64,000 bases of DNA from Planktothrix rubescens CCAP 1459/22 (lineage in GTDB: Bacteria > Cyanobacteriota > Cyanobacteriia > Cyanobacteriales > Microcoleaceae): the NCBI GenBank assembly GCA_904830895.1, contig LR882958.1, positions 5,227,501 to 5,291,500 of the forward strand. Direction: 5' to 3'. Position numbers and translations under genes: made by a program. Shown here in pieces: positions 10,207 through 19,192 of this stretch. The notes under the pieces are model-generated. The model was given only the letters and a program-made list of their open reading frames with translations. It did not search any database and was not told where the DNA came from. The stretch's first letter is position 1; the number at the start of each line of letters is the position of its first letter.

Positions 10207-11502
10207 TCAAGGCATTGTCGGAATGCTATCCAGGTCTTTAGGATGGGTATTGATATCTGCCTGGGAAATGAAATCGGGATTGGTCGCCAAAATCGCTTTC
10301 GCTTCTGCCATATCTCGGCGGGTCGCTTCCCGTAGTTGTTCTCGCAGGGCGGGCATAGCAGCCAAAGCCCTTGTCCAGTCAGGAATTTGAGCCGTGACCG
10401 GATTTTGAAAAAATTCTTCACCCGCTTCCGCGATCACTTTTTCAAAGACATCAATGATCGCTTCTTCGTGGTGACGGTCATACTGCATATTATTAAACCG
10501 AGCATCGACAAAATATTGGCGGGTAAAATCCTGGGCCTCCCGTTTGAATTTAATTCGTAAGGTATGAATTTGTTCCCGGTTCACCACCACCCGTTCGGTT
10601 TCGATTAAGGTACGCAAAATCGACCTAAGAATATCAGCGCACATTTTCCGTAATCCTTCGGTGGGAGATTGACCAATATTTTGATGTTTATGGTCGAAGT
10701 TTCCTAAATCAATTTGAGCAATTCTTTGGGGAACAACATTGCGATAAACCTCCGCTAATAAACCAATTTCTAAGCCCCAATTGCTGGGAATTCGAGTATT
10801 GAGGGCGATATCATTGGTTAGGGCAAATTCCCCAGATAGGGGATAACGATAGGCACTTAAATAGCGCAGATAATTGTTATAGCCATATAAATCCATCAAT
10901 GCCACCAGTAACGGGGTGACAAATAGACGCATTACCCGACCATGGAAACTTCTAGGTTCGCCGCCCAATCGGGCATAATAGGCTTTATTAAAGGAAATTC
11001 CGAGTTCTTTTTCTAGGAGGGGGAATAATAGTTTCAGGGGATAGGATTTATCGTAGGTAATAATATCGGCATCGTGCAGTGCGATCGCTTCTGCTTGCAG
11101 GGATGCTACCCCCAAACCAATCCAAACCGCCCGACCTTTGCCATTGAAGCTCATCAGGTCTAGGCCTTTTTCCCGCAATTTTTCTAAAAGTTGGTTGACT
11201 CTTGGGCTATTTTCCCAAATCACCAGGGTCGGTTGGGGTAAAACACTAAAAAAATGAACCGCTTTTGTATATTCCTCAAGGGTCTTTGCATACAGACAGA
11301 CCACGATGGTATTGACGAAATGACAGTCCTTGAGGCAATCTCGAATCCGGGTTAAAGCGGGTCGTTCCAGTTCCTCGTATAAGGCGGGAATCAAGACAGC
11401 CGTGGGGCAAGTTTCACACAGTTGGGTGATTCTGGCTTCTAATAAGTCAAGATCGCAACCAAAGTCATGAATCGTGGTAATTAATTCTTGTTTATAGTCC
11501 AT
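10207..11502 (-). CDS. GpgS-like (GT81) glycosyltransferase
   Basis: 431 residues. It resembles glucosyl-3-phosphoglycerate synthases, which transfer glucose from a nucleotide sugar to 3-phosphoglycerate on the way to the compatible solute glucosylglycerate. Visible features are an N-terminal Rossmann-like nucleotide-binding part (AVLIPALYEE...), the metal-binding DADIITYD around residue 143-150, a helical part with PLLVALMDLYG, and SGEFALTNDIA...NWGLEIGLLAE, where such enzymes bind the acceptor. The substrate is inferred. No matching phosphatase gene is adjacent; it sits 15 bp from the protease gene. Confidence 0.75.
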   Translation of the reverse strand: MDYKQELITTIHDFGCDLDLLEARITQLCETCPTAVLIPALYEELERPALTRIRDCLKDCHFVNTIVVCLYAKTLEEYTKAVHFFSVLPQPTLVIWENSPRVNQLLEKLREKGLDLMSFNGKGRAVWIGLGVASLQAEAIALHDADIITYDKSYPLKLLFPLLEKELGISFNKAYYARLGGEPRSFHGRVMRLFVTPLLVALMDLYGYNNYLRYLSAYRYPLSGEFALTNDIALNTRIPSNWGLEIGLLAEVYRNVVPQRIAQIDLGNFDHKHQNIGQSPTEGLRKMCADILRSILRTLIETERVVVNREQIHTLRIKFKREAQDFTRQYFVDARFNNMQYDRHHEEAIIDVFEKVIAEAGEEFFQNPVTAQIPDWTRALAAMPALREQLREATRRDMAEAKAILATNPDFISQADINTHPKDLDSIPTMP

Positions 11503-11735
11503 TATGGTGACCCAATTCCCAAGATAGCCAGTGCCTTATAGAGTCCATCCATCCTAACACTCAAGGAACAAATTGGACTAGCTCAACTGCTGCACATATA
11601 TGGCGCTACGCATTACACTTAGGGTACTTCTAAATCCAGCAAACTCATTCACTGCTTACTGTTCCGGTGTTCCCTTGTTCCCTAGTGCGTAGCCCTATAG
11701 ATCTTGCTGGTACATATAGCAGTTTTTTCTACCAA
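11503..11735. other. Intergenic stretch with low-complexity GTTCC motifs
   Basis: Between the glycosyltransferase and the HAD phosphatase. It contains GTTCCGGTGTTCCCTTGTTCC-like words also found in repeats at 32460-32480, and no supported gene. Confidence 0.4.
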
Positions 11736-12248
11736 TCAGTGCAGAGATCCCCCTAACAGTTTAGAGATCAATACCTCAAAATTACGCACAGAATTAGCCG
11801 ATGGCATGATTTCTGGATCAACCATGGGTTCCACCAAAATTGTAAACATTCCCAAACGGTTCCCCGCCAATACATCGGTAAATAAGCGATCGCCCACCAT
11901 CGCTACTTGTTCTATGGGCAAATTCATCGCTTCAACAGCCCGCTTGAGTTTCCGACGGGAGGGTTTACCCGCGCCGCTAATATATGGCAAGTTCAAGGTT
12001 TCAGCAATATTGCCAATCCGAGTTTGACTAATATTGTTACTCACTAACCATAGACTCAAATCAGGTTTTAAGGTGTCGATCCAACCTTTGAGATCCTCAG
12101 AAACCGATTTTTCTGTAATCGGAACTAAGGTTTCATCCACATCCAGTACCATTCCTTTAATCTGATGCCGTTGTAATAACTCCGGTGTCAAATGTAAAAC
12201 GCAATCCCCAAGAACTAAATCAGGCTGTAAGAGTTTCCCCCAAGACAT
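11736..12248 (-). CDS. YqeG-type HAD-IIIA phosphatase
   Basis: 170 residues. The HAD motif I is MVLDVDETLVPI (residues ~34-45), with motif II in LWLVSNN, and motif III/IV in KPSRRKLKRA and MVGDRLFTDVLAGNRLG. These fit the YqeG family of HAD phosphatases; the physiological substrate is not known. It lies in the same region and strand as mltG, the DUF3727 gene and ruvX, a neighbourhood I recall as conserved in cyanobacteria. One gene (12328-13581) of unknown function intervenes. The ATG start gives the expected family length. Confidence 0.88.
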   Translation of the reverse strand: MSWGKLLQPDLVLGDCVLHLTPELLQRHQIKGMVLDVDETLVPITEKSVSEDLKGWIDTLKPDLSLWLVSNNISQTRIGNIAETLNLPYISGAGKPSRRKLKRAVEAMNLPIEQVAMVGDRLFTDVLAGNRLGMFTILVEPMVDPEIMPSANSVRNFEVLISKLLGGSLH

Positions 12249-12327
12249 AATAACCGTAAGATTTTAGCCTTTTTATCTTAGCGGAAAAGGGGGCAATATA
12301 GAGAAATTTTTTCCATAAATCGTTGGA

Positions 12328-13581
12328 TCACCAAGCAATAGGGGGCAAAGAAATCAAAATACTGCGATCAGAAATTTCCACTTCCGAGCGATTTCTTCCC
12401 CACTGTTCTAATCCCACCACAATTGTACTTGAAAGAATAGCATCTTCAGTCAAACGACGCTCAATTTTACCTTCAGCAATTAACCGTTCAAAAATAGCTT
12501 TAAAGGGAATATAAACATCCTGAAAAGGTAAATCTTTTAAAGGTAAATTACAATCCGATGATTTATCAACAGTAAACTTTAAATCCTTGGGGGTAACATT
12601 CCATGACTTGCCATTAACATGAATTTGAGACAAAGAATATTCAGCCACTTCAGGTTCACGAAATAACTCAGGTAAGGTGGATATTTTGCCCTGATTAATT
12701 ACATAATCCATTAAATTAACAGAAACTCCAAACCCTTGACGGCTTTTTAAACTATAAAAAGTCATATCCGTATGCACCCTAATTTTCCGGTATAAATCTT
12801 CATTTTTATCCGCAAAACACACCTTAGCCCGAAGTTTTAAACGGACACCCTGCACCCATTCATACAAGGGTGTCATGACTCGATTTCGGTGATCTAACCC
12901 GCCATAAGTCCCTGGATAGGTTTTCAGGTTTTCTTGTAGTCCAATATAGAAACTACCATAACCAAAGGGAATTTGTGGCAAGCTGGAACTGTCATTAATC
13001 AAATAAGCTGAGGGACTTTCTCCCACACCGTTGTTTTTCCAGTAAAAAAAGTAAGGACAGCGACCCTTGACCGGGGGAGTTCCAACAGGTTCAGAAGGGT
13101 GAGATTCCATTAAAACTCGATTATTCGGGGCGTTGGGGTTTTCAGCTTCATTGGGAATACAACTTAATTTTCCGGTTGGCCCTACTTTATCCTTGTAACT
13201 AAAAGATCCATAGGCTAGGGTATAAAACCCAGAACGATTCGGAATTGACCCATAACATTTTCCCCCAATTCCATCAGGACAACTCTCAAAATAAACAGGA
13301 CTTTGGGGATAATAGCCAGCCACTCGGCGAATTTTCAACCCAGAATCCCAACCCCAAGGGATTAGAGAAGATGGGGAAATTGCCGCATGAGAATCAATAG
13401 CTGAATGCTCCGAAGATGGTAACGAAATTGAAGAATTTGGGGCCGTCAAGGAAAGATTAGATAGTCCGAACAAAATGGCTAAATACACAGCTTTTGTTTT
13501 CGATAAAAAACTGGGTTTTAGACTATAAAAATAATCACTAAAGCGCACGTTCTCTGGTTGTAGATGTAGATACAGGTTCAA
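12328..13581 (-). CDS. Exported hypothetical protein
   Basis: 417 residues with no domain that I recognise. A hydrophobic segment around residues 29-50 (KAVYLAILFGLSNLSLTAPNS) looks like a signal peptide or anchor after a rather long N-terminal lead, so export to the periplasm or membrane is likely; a later start would shorten the lead. The rest is rich in Tyr, Gly and Pro, with about seven cysteines that could form disulfides. It ends 14 bp from mltG on the same strand, so it may be co-transcribed with it. Confidence 0.7.
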   Translation of the reverse strand: MNLYLHLQPENVRFSDYFYSLKPSFLSKTKAVYLAILFGLSNLSLTAPNSSISLPSSEHSAIDSHAAISPSSLIPWGWDSGLKIRRVAGYYPQSPVYFESCPDGIGGKCYGSIPNRSGFYTLAYGSFSYKDKVGPTGKLSCIPNEAENPNAPNNRVLMESHPSEPVGTPPVKGRCPYFFYWKNNGVGESPSAYLINDSSSLPQIPFGYGSFYIGLQENLKTYPGTYGGLDHRNRVMTPLYEWVQGVRLKLRAKVCFADKNEDLYRKIRVHTDMTFYSLKSRQGFGVSVNLMDYVINQGKISTLPELFREPEVAEYSLSQIHVNGKSWNVTPKDLKFTVDKSSDCNLPLKDLPFQDVYIPFKAIFERLIAEGKIERRLTEDAILSSTIVVGLEQWGRNRSEVEISDRSILISLPPIAW

Positions 13582-13595
13582 AAAGCAATTATTTT

Positions 13596-14642
13596 CTATT
13601 TAGAAGAAAGATTGCGTTCAACTTCAGCAATCGCCGCTTGATGTTCCGCTTCCGTCCGGCTAAAAATATGGGTTCCGTCGTATCGCGCCATAAAATACAA
13701 ATAATCCGTTTTTTCAGGAGTTAAAGTTGCTTTTAAACTGGCTAAACCCGGACTGGCGATCGCCGTTGGAGGTAATCCCACATTAATATAAGTATTGTAG
13801 GGAGATGGCGTTTCCACTTGTTTAAAGGTTAGGGGTTGCTCAACAGTTTGACGAATCCCCAAAGCATATTCTACTGTTGGATCAGATCCTAGTTGAATTC
13901 CTTGTTGTAAACGGTTATGAAATACCCCAGAAATTCGATTTCTTTCTTCATGAACAACCGCTTCTTTTTCCACAATACTCGCTAAGGTAACCCATTGATT
14001 TAAACTCAAATTCTTTTGAGATTGAGCTTGTTGATAAATGGGTAAAGCCTGTTCTTGGAATCGATTTAACATCTGACGGACAACCGCCCGGGGAGTAACT
14101 TCCGTTGCTTCGACTTGATAGGTGTCGGGAAATAAAAAGCCTTCTAATAAGGGTAAATTCTGCGGAAGCCAAGGATAATCCTGATAGGGAATTTGACGAC
14201 TAGCCGCGATAAATTCCTCCGCCGAGAAAAATCCCTGTTGCTCAAAATATTCGGCCATCTGTTGAATTGACCAACCTTCAGGAATGGTGAAACTCAGAGT
14301 CATTACCTCCCCATTCCAAATGGTAGACGCCACTTGACTCAGGGACTGGGTAGGAGCTAGGGAATAGCTTCCCGCTTTAAAATCTCCTTGGGGGTTTTGG
14401 AAGATTAACCACCGCGCCCATAGTCTCCAAGCCAAATCAGAACGAATTAATCCCGCCGCCTTCAAATCTTCACCAATTTGCTGACTGGAAGTTCCGGCTG
14501 GAATCAGGATTTTGACGCTGTTTCCCTGACCCTGGGGCGCGGCACTGGCCCAACTCCACCAAGCCCAACCTTGCCATCCTAAGAATCCCCAAATAATCGG
14601 CAGAATCAGAAGGTAAAAAAATCCCTTAGAAAACCGTTTCAT
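13596..14642 (-). CDS. mltG: Endolytic murein transglycosylase MltG
   Basis: The ATG at 14642 (MKRFSKGF) is chosen over the TTG-initiated extension to 14690. A single N-terminal membrane anchor (about residues 7-26) is followed by a LysM-like subdomain (KILIPAGTSSQQIGEDLKAAGLI) and the YceG catalytic domain. Key residues are seen in WVTLASIVEKEAV (catalytic Glu), FHNRLQQGIQLGSDPTVEYALG, PSPYNTYINVGLPPTAIASPG and the C-terminal YLYFMA..DG.H.F. MltG cuts nascent glycan strands and sets their length; it acts on the outer face of the inner membrane. Confidence 0.93.
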   Translation of the reverse strand: MKRFSKGFFYLLILPIIWGFLGWQGWAWWSWASAAPQGQGNSVKILIPAGTSSQQIGEDLKAAGLIRSDLAWRLWARWLIFQNPQGDFKAGSYSLAPTQSLSQVASTIWNGEVMTLSFTIPEGWSIQQMAEYFEQQGFFSAEEFIAASRQIPYQDYPWLPQNLPLLEGFLFPDTYQVEATEVTPRAVVRQMLNRFQEQALPIYQQAQSQKNLSLNQWVTLASIVEKEAVVHEERNRISGVFHNRLQQGIQLGSDPTVEYALGIRQTVEQPLTFKQVETPSPYNTYINVGLPPTAIASPGLASLKATLTPEKTDYLYFMARYDGTHIFSRTEAEHQAAIAEVERNLSSK

Positions 14643-14792
14643 AGTTTGTTTATCTTGAGGTTTTTTCTGTTTTGTGTTTGCAATTCCCAAGCTAATTCTC
14701 CATAATTAAAATTTTAATAAAAACTGAAGTTATGTGAATTAAATTATTAGAAAAGATCTGCTCACAAAAAAGTAGAAACAGATCTAAATCCT

Positions 14793-15389
14793 TTAATCTA
14801 AAGCATCAAAAAGTTGATCTTCAATTAGGGGTAAAAGAGGTTCTAACCTTTTAAATTCTTCGGGGGATAGTTGTTTATATTCTCCTTCTTCATTGGCTTT
14901 AGCCAGAATAAAAAATGGATCGGCTGGGGTATAAATACCATATTCCTGTTCCTCATGGTAGAAACTGGCTAACCAGAGCAGTTCCTCATATTCTTGTTCA
15001 TCGGGTTCAGCAGAATCGAGATCCAGATTCGAGTCTCCATCATCGGGAAAATCCGGTAATTCTCCGGCTGCGGTTAGGGTAATTCCTGTTCGCTTTAGAT
15101 CCAAATTGTGTTCTGCTAAAACCGCTTTAGCCGTTTTAAAAATACTGTCAATTTCTGCTTCTGATTCCACCGGAACTGCGGATTCATCATCATCCTCATC
15201 GTCATTCCAAGTTAGAATTTCGATTGGTGAGTCCACAGGTAGCAGTAATCCATAATCTTGACCTTCTAACTCAATTGAGGATTGTAAGACGCAAACCAGC
15301 GATCGCCCCTGTTCATCCGTCAGGGTCACGGTCACTTGTTCTTCCTCAGAACGTCCATTTCCTTCAGAAAATTTAGGTGGGAACATCAT
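14793..15389 (-). CDS. DUF3727 family acidic protein
   Basis: 198 residues, strongly acidic. It contains two DUF1292/DUF3727-like beta units: TVTLTDEQGRSLVCVLQSS...YGLLLPVDSPIEIL (about 20-60) and LASFYHEEQEYGIYTPADPFFILAKA (about 137-162), followed by a conserved PEEFKRLEPLLPLIEDQLFD end. The role is unknown. Its place between ruvX and mltG on one strand suggests a small conserved operon. The start may be the second Met (15386). Confidence 0.85.
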   Translation of the reverse strand: MMFPPKFSEGNGRSEEEQVTVTLTDEQGRSLVCVLQSSIELEGQDYGLLLPVDSPIEILTWNDDEDDDESAVPVESEAEIDSIFKTAKAVLAEHNLDLKRTGITLTAAGELPDFPDDGDSNLDLDSAEPDEQEYEELLWLASFYHEEQEYGIYTPADPFFILAKANEEGEYKQLSPEEFKRLEPLLPLIEDQLFDALD

Positions 15390-15437
15390 TTATATCGTAC
15401 TATTTTTAACCATATTAAACGTTACTGGTAACAAGTG

Positions 15438-15524
15438 TCAGTCATCAGTCATCAGTCATCAGTCATCAGTCATCAGTCATCAGTTCATTACCCATTACCC
15501 ATTACCCATTACCCATTACCCATT
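15438..15524. repeat. Tandem CAGTCAT and CCCATTA heptamer repeats
   Basis: About seven CAGTCAT units are directly followed by five CCCATTA units. The CCCATTA run reaches into the last codons of ruvX (stop at 15516-15518). The same CCCATTA unit is found inside the coding sequence of the large WD40 gene near 51600. Confidence 0.85.
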
Positions 15525-15956
15525 CCCTTGTCTCCTCTGGTCTAACCATTGTTGCAAAATCAAGGCGGCGGCTTTGCGGTCAATCATGCTTTTATTGCGA
15601 GAGGGAGAAATATTGTCCGCAATCATTAATTGTTCGGCTTGATAGGATGTCAGACGTTCATCTACATATTCCAGGGGTAAATTCAAGCCATGGGCTAACC
15701 TTTGAGCATAGTTTTGGGTATATTTAGCCTGAGAACCCAAGGAACCGTCGAGATGATAGGGTAAACCTGCCACTAATAACTGTACTTGTCTCTGCTCTAC
15801 CAGGTCTTGAAATTGAGCGATATCATGGGTAAAAGAACGCCGCAGAATTGTAGTGAGTCCGGTGGCAATTAAGCCCGTACCATCACAACCGGCGACGCCA
15901 ATGCGTTTGCGACCAATATCTAATCCCAAGGCGGAAATAAACAGGGATTTTCCCAT
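15516..15956 (-). CDS. ruvX: YqgF/RuvX Holliday-junction resolvase-like RNase H-fold protein
   Basis: The ATG at 15956 (MGKSLFIS) is preferred to a TTG-started extension. YqgF signature segments are present: ALGLDIGRKRIGVAGCD (first acidic residue), LLVAGLPYHLDGSLGSQAKYTQNYAQRL (normally GLP.n.dGs.g), YVDERLTSYQAEQLM (second acidic position) and IDRKAAALILQQWLD (third). RuvX/YqgF is an essential RNase H-fold nuclease linked to rRNA processing and recombination in other bacteria. The C-terminus ends in the heptamer repeat, so the last few residues are likely variable. Confidence 0.92.
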   Translation of the reverse strand: MGKSLFISALGLDIGRKRIGVAGCDGTGLIATGLTTILRRSFTHDIAQFQDLVEQRQVQLLVAGLPYHLDGSLGSQAKYTQNYAQRLAHGLNLPLEYVDERLTSYQAEQLMIADNISPSRNKSMIDRKAAALILQQWLDQRRQGNG

Positions 15957-15973
15957 AATTACAACAACCTCGC

Positions 15974-16496
15974 ACAAAGCCCACGCACTTCAGTCGTGGG
16001 ATGTAGTGCGACCCCCTTTAGGGGGTGTGAGGGTTTTAATGTAATCCCTAAGAACTTCAGCCATTGATAATCCTTCTGATTCAGCATGACTTTTGAGACG
16101 TTCATATTCTTTCTCGTTAACATTAAACTGAATTTTCTTTTCCCTTGACATACTCTATTTAAGACTCTATTATCAGAGTATAGCAAGGATGTTCCTCGCT
16201 TATCTGGTCAGATGTTCTGACCTCCTTAAAAACAAGTTGTCAATGGCGAGAAAAAGGCAACCACTGTGATTATCCCTGTTGACTACAGAAAGCTCCGAAA
16301 AATCTTGGCAGAGCCAAAGACTGTAATAGTCGTGTGCCGTCAATTGGGACGAGGTACTTGGCATTCCTCAGAGTCTCGTACTCTCCTCTAATATTGCTGT
16401 GAAGCAATTCTGGAAACAGTAGGGGGCAACTCCATGAATACCGAGCAATCGGGGCTAGACAGGAGAATCCCACGCGGTTCACCCGTGGGAGTGTCA
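15974..16496 (+). mobile_element. Non-autonomous IS200/IS605-type element (remnant, ~520 bp)
   Basis: Two end hairpins match in layout the ends of the intact TnpB element at 35552-36968. The left hairpin is CCCACGcacttCAGTCGTGGG (15980-16000). The right hairpin CCCACGcggttcacCCGTGGG (16470-16489) is followed by the end word GTGTCA, like TATGTCA in the intact element. Just inside the right end, CCGAGCAATCGGG matches the 3' region of tnpB, but no transposase or tnpB frame survives. A small ribbon-helix-helix gene lies on the minus strand near the left end. The right end supplies the stop codon of the neighbouring acetyltransferase gene. Confidence 0.65.
15990..16151 (-). CDS. Small ribbon-helix-helix (CopG/Arc-like) protein inside the IS remnant
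   Basis: 53 codons, ATG at 16151, stop inside the left hairpin of the element. The N-terminus MSREKKIQFNVNEKEYERLK has the beta strand and first helix of ribbon-helix-helix DNA-binding proteins, followed by EGLSMAEVLRDYIK as the second helix. Such proteins are often antitoxins or self-regulators; here it may be a passenger or regulator carried by the IS200/IS605-type element. The last ten residues are encoded by the IS end and are probably not conserved. A longer frame overlapping it (to 16186) is a shadow. Confidence 0.6.
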   Translation of the reverse strand: MSREKKIQFNVNEKEYERLKSHAESEGLSMAEVLRDYIKTLTPPKGGRTTSHD

Positions 16497-17705
16497 AACA
16501 GGATCAGACGGTAAATCTAAGGACTTTTGGGTTGAGTTTTTCGGGTCTAATTCCGGTGTTTCCGAGATCCCCTCCACCGTAGATTTTTGCACGGGAGAAG
16601 GCTGTTTTACCGTTGGCCCCAACCAAGAGATATGCGTGGGTACGGGTTTATGGGCGGGTTGCCAACTAGGTAGGACATCGGATAATTGCAACCCTTCCAG
16701 GGAAGATTTAGATTCCCGTAATTTATGCCAAACGGAACGGGACATTAATAAGGTATGTTCCACCCGTGCGGCCCCAATTTTTTCTAAATAGGCTTCTCTT
16801 TCGGGTTGATAGTCAGCCGATGCTAATTTTAGGGACTGGGGGCCAAATTCCTGGGCTAAATGGGCCATCTGGGATAGCAATTCGGGGTAAAGCCAGGTAT
16901 AGGCCGGATGGACGGTTAACTCAGCAACATGGGGTTGGCGACCATCACGGGATAACTGCACTTGAAAATAACCAATTGCCGCTTTGCGTTGGGGTTCAAA
17001 CACATAACCACTGACCTGTTCACTGTGACTAAACCATTGTTTGATTGCATCTACAACAGCCTGAACAAAACTGGTTTTAAAATCTAAAATATGACGGTCA
17101 AATACTTGTCGCAACAACGGAGGCATGGAAACCGTATCTAGTTGATACAGTAGTTGAGCATCCGCATTACTGACGGGTAAAAGGTTGGGTAAATCGGGTT
17201 GAGAATTCGCCAAGGTTTGTAGCAATTCCGGTTCCACTACCCAATAGGTCATTTGAGCTAAGGGTTGAAATCCATTTTGCCGATAAAGAGCCATCAAACT
17301 GCTATCATTTACATTAACTTCTAATAGCCAGGTTCGTGCTTCCCAAAGGGTTTCAAAACAATAACGTAATAGTTGTGAACCGATACTACTGTGATTATTT
17401 AATCGATCTACAAATATTCGATCAATTCGCCAAGTGCTGCGGGTGGTGTTGAAAGGAGACACTTTAATCATCCCTAAAACTTGCCCGAACTGTTCAGCAA
17501 TATAGGCATTAAATAAATTTTGACAGGGGTTAGGAAACCAACTTAAAAATTTTAGCAACCCATACCACCGACGCAGGTATTCTAACTCCTGGGCTAACAC
17601 CGTATCATCAGCTTGGTCATATAGCTTTTCAACCGCCTCTAAGTCCCGGTATTGAAACGGGCGAATATTAAACTGGTTTTGATTTTGGGAAAGAAATAAA
17701 TTCAT
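16494..17705 (-). CDS. GNAT-family N-acetyltransferase (two-domain)
   Basis: 403 residues. The first ~150 residues have the GNAT pattern: NIRPFQYRDLEAVEKLYDQAD, a core strand (AEQFGQVLGMIKVSP), RIDRIFVDRLNNHSSIGSQLLRYCFETLW for acetyl-CoA binding, and WLLEVNVNDSSLMALYRQNGFQ. A second, weaker GNAT-like part follows at about 230-330 (GYFQVQLSRDGRQPHVAELTVHPAYTWLYPELLSQM). The tail of ~70 residues is Pro/Ser/Lys-rich. The acceptor is unknown. The stop codon lies within the right end of the IS200/IS605-type remnant, so the tail may have been altered by that insertion. Confidence 0.82.
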   Translation of the reverse strand: MNLFLSQNQNQFNIRPFQYRDLEAVEKLYDQADDTVLAQELEYLRRWYGLLKFLSWFPNPCQNLFNAYIAEQFGQVLGMIKVSPFNTTRSTWRIDRIFVDRLNNHSSIGSQLLRYCFETLWEARTWLLEVNVNDSSLMALYRQNGFQPLAQMTYWVVEPELLQTLANSQPDLPNLLPVSNADAQLLYQLDTVSMPPLLRQVFDRHILDFKTSFVQAVVDAIKQWFSHSEQVSGYVFEPQRKAAIGYFQVQLSRDGRQPHVAELTVHPAYTWLYPELLSQMAHLAQEFGPQSLKLASADYQPEREAYLEKIGAARVEHTLLMSRSVWHKLRESKSSLEGLQLSDVLPSWQPAHKPVPTHISWLGPTVKQPSPVQKSTVEGISETPELDPKNSTQKSLDLPSDPV

Positions 17706-17750
17706 TGGATGAAGTCGGGTAAAGAATCACCGTTCGCTTATCTTGGTTAT

Positions 17751-18959
17751 CTATAAAGGGCGAATTAGCACCAGTGGGGTTTGCTCATCGGCATTTCCGG
17801 CGGGATTACCCCTTAAAGCTTGCTCGATCAAAGCCGTGGAAAGACCGGAGGTTGCCGCTAATATTTTAACCGCTTTTAAATCGTTTACGTCTACAATTGC
17901 CGCTCCTAACCCCGTTTCTTTTTGTAGGGTGTTAACCACGTTTTGAGGATCATCTGGCCCTAAGACAATAAATTGATCATAAGGTGGTAAAGTTCCGGTG
18001 ACATCATCAATCAATCGGGCCTGCTCACCCGCTAATTGATAGAATACCCCTGGTTTCCCTAGAAGTTTGGCTATAGTTCCCACCACAATAGCAAATAATA
18101 CCCGGACTGATCCGACCTGATTGACTAAGGTTTGCATTCCGCAGGCTGTGGCTAAACTGGAAGTAGGCATGAAGAAATAACAAACCCGTTGGGCTACCCA
18201 TCCCGGCTTGATTTGGCTAGGATGGTAAAATCGCCCCTGCATTAAAGCGACCGGGGTTTCTCCCAAGGTGACAATATCCCCGGCTTGAGCATGGGGAAGC
18301 ACATACCTTTTAATCACCTCGACGGGATCATCAATATGGGTTAATAAATGGGTACGAATCGGATAAACTTCGGCAACCCCTTCTACAACTCGTTTATTGG
18401 GGATAACTGCCGGATCGGGATATTGTAGAGGTAGGACAAGGTGGCGAACTTTGGGGATACGTCCCTGTGGCCCGTAGGTCATGTACTTAACCTTTACCCA
18501 GGCTGATTGTAAGGCTTTTAGATCTTGTCCTTCGATTTCAATTAAAACTTTAATTCGGGTGGTTTTTTGGGCTTTAACAATATAGCCAAACCAATAGTTA
18601 TCTTCCCTAGCACCTGCATCAATATGGGCGGGAATGACTTTAATTGTATGGTTAATCCCGTCTAAACTCGCTTTAGACAAAAGGGTTAATTGGGCACTGA
18701 CTTCCGGTATCATGATCTCCAGATTTGAGGTCAGATTCTGGAATTCCATTTCTCCCCGCAAGACATAATGGCGGTTGTCGGATAAATCCAGATTCCATTC
18801 TCCCCGCGTCAGTTCGAGTTGATTCCCCGGACGCAGACGATATTGAATTTCTAGCCCCAATGTTCCTAAACCCAGTAAAACCAATGCAACTGTTGTTACC
18901 AGGCTCAAACCTCCTGCCATTACACCACTTCCCCTTTTAAATGTGCGTAGTTGATGCAA
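17751..18959 (-). CDS. CofE-related (F420-0:gamma-glutamyl ligase-like) membrane-anchored protein
   Basis: 402 residues. A membrane helix occupies about residues 13-37, followed by a beta-rich region of ~150 residues not found in classical CofE. The C-terminal ~200 residues resemble the CofE ligase family: VYPIRTHLLTH.DDPVEVIKRYV, AGDIVTLGETPVALMQGR, and DQFIVLGPDDPQNVVNTLQKETGLGAAIVDVNDL. CofE adds glutamate to coenzyme F420; a true F420 role in this organism is not supported by neighbours, so the substrate is unknown. It precedes the GNAT gene by 45 bp on the same strand. Confidence 0.75.
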   Translation of the reverse strand: MHQLRTFKRGSGVMAGGLSLVTTVALVLLGLGTLGLEIQYRLRPGNQLELTRGEWNLDLSDNRHYVLRGEMEFQNLTSNLEIMIPEVSAQLTLLSKASLDGINHTIKVIPAHIDAGAREDNYWFGYIVKAQKTTRIKVLIEIEGQDLKALQSAWVKVKYMTYGPQGRIPKVRHLVLPLQYPDPAVIPNKRVVEGVAEVYPIRTHLLTHIDDPVEVIKRYVLPHAQAGDIVTLGETPVALMQGRFYHPSQIKPGWVAQRVCYFFMPTSSLATACGMQTLVNQVGSVRVLFAIVVGTIAKLLGKPGVFYQLAGEQARLIDDVTGTLPPYDQFIVLGPDDPQNVVNTLQKETGLGAAIVDVNDLKAVKILAATSGLSTALIEQALRGNPAGNADEQTPLVLIRPL

Positions 18960-19192
18960 ACCAATATCCGATTTGCACTCCCATCCTACCGCAAGCCCGT
19001 CTATTCTAAAATTTTTAAGTTAAATTACAAAAACAACCTATAGGTGAACCAAAGTATTAATAAGACTTATCCCACAGGGATATCAGGGGGAGAGTACACC
19101 TAATCTAGCACAAAAGGGTATATCCTTATTTAAAGATTTGTAAAATTCACCCAAAACGCTTGACGTATCTTAATACTTTTTCAAGGAGTCCC

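Noticed and set aside
15438-15524. Regular short repeats resembling a CRISPR array
   Set aside because: The units are seven bases and directly adjacent, with no spacers and no cas genes nearby.
16270-16497. A 75-codon frame on the minus strand across the IS remnant
   Set aside because: It is antisense to the tnpB-like 3' end and includes the end hairpin; it is best seen as IS sequence.
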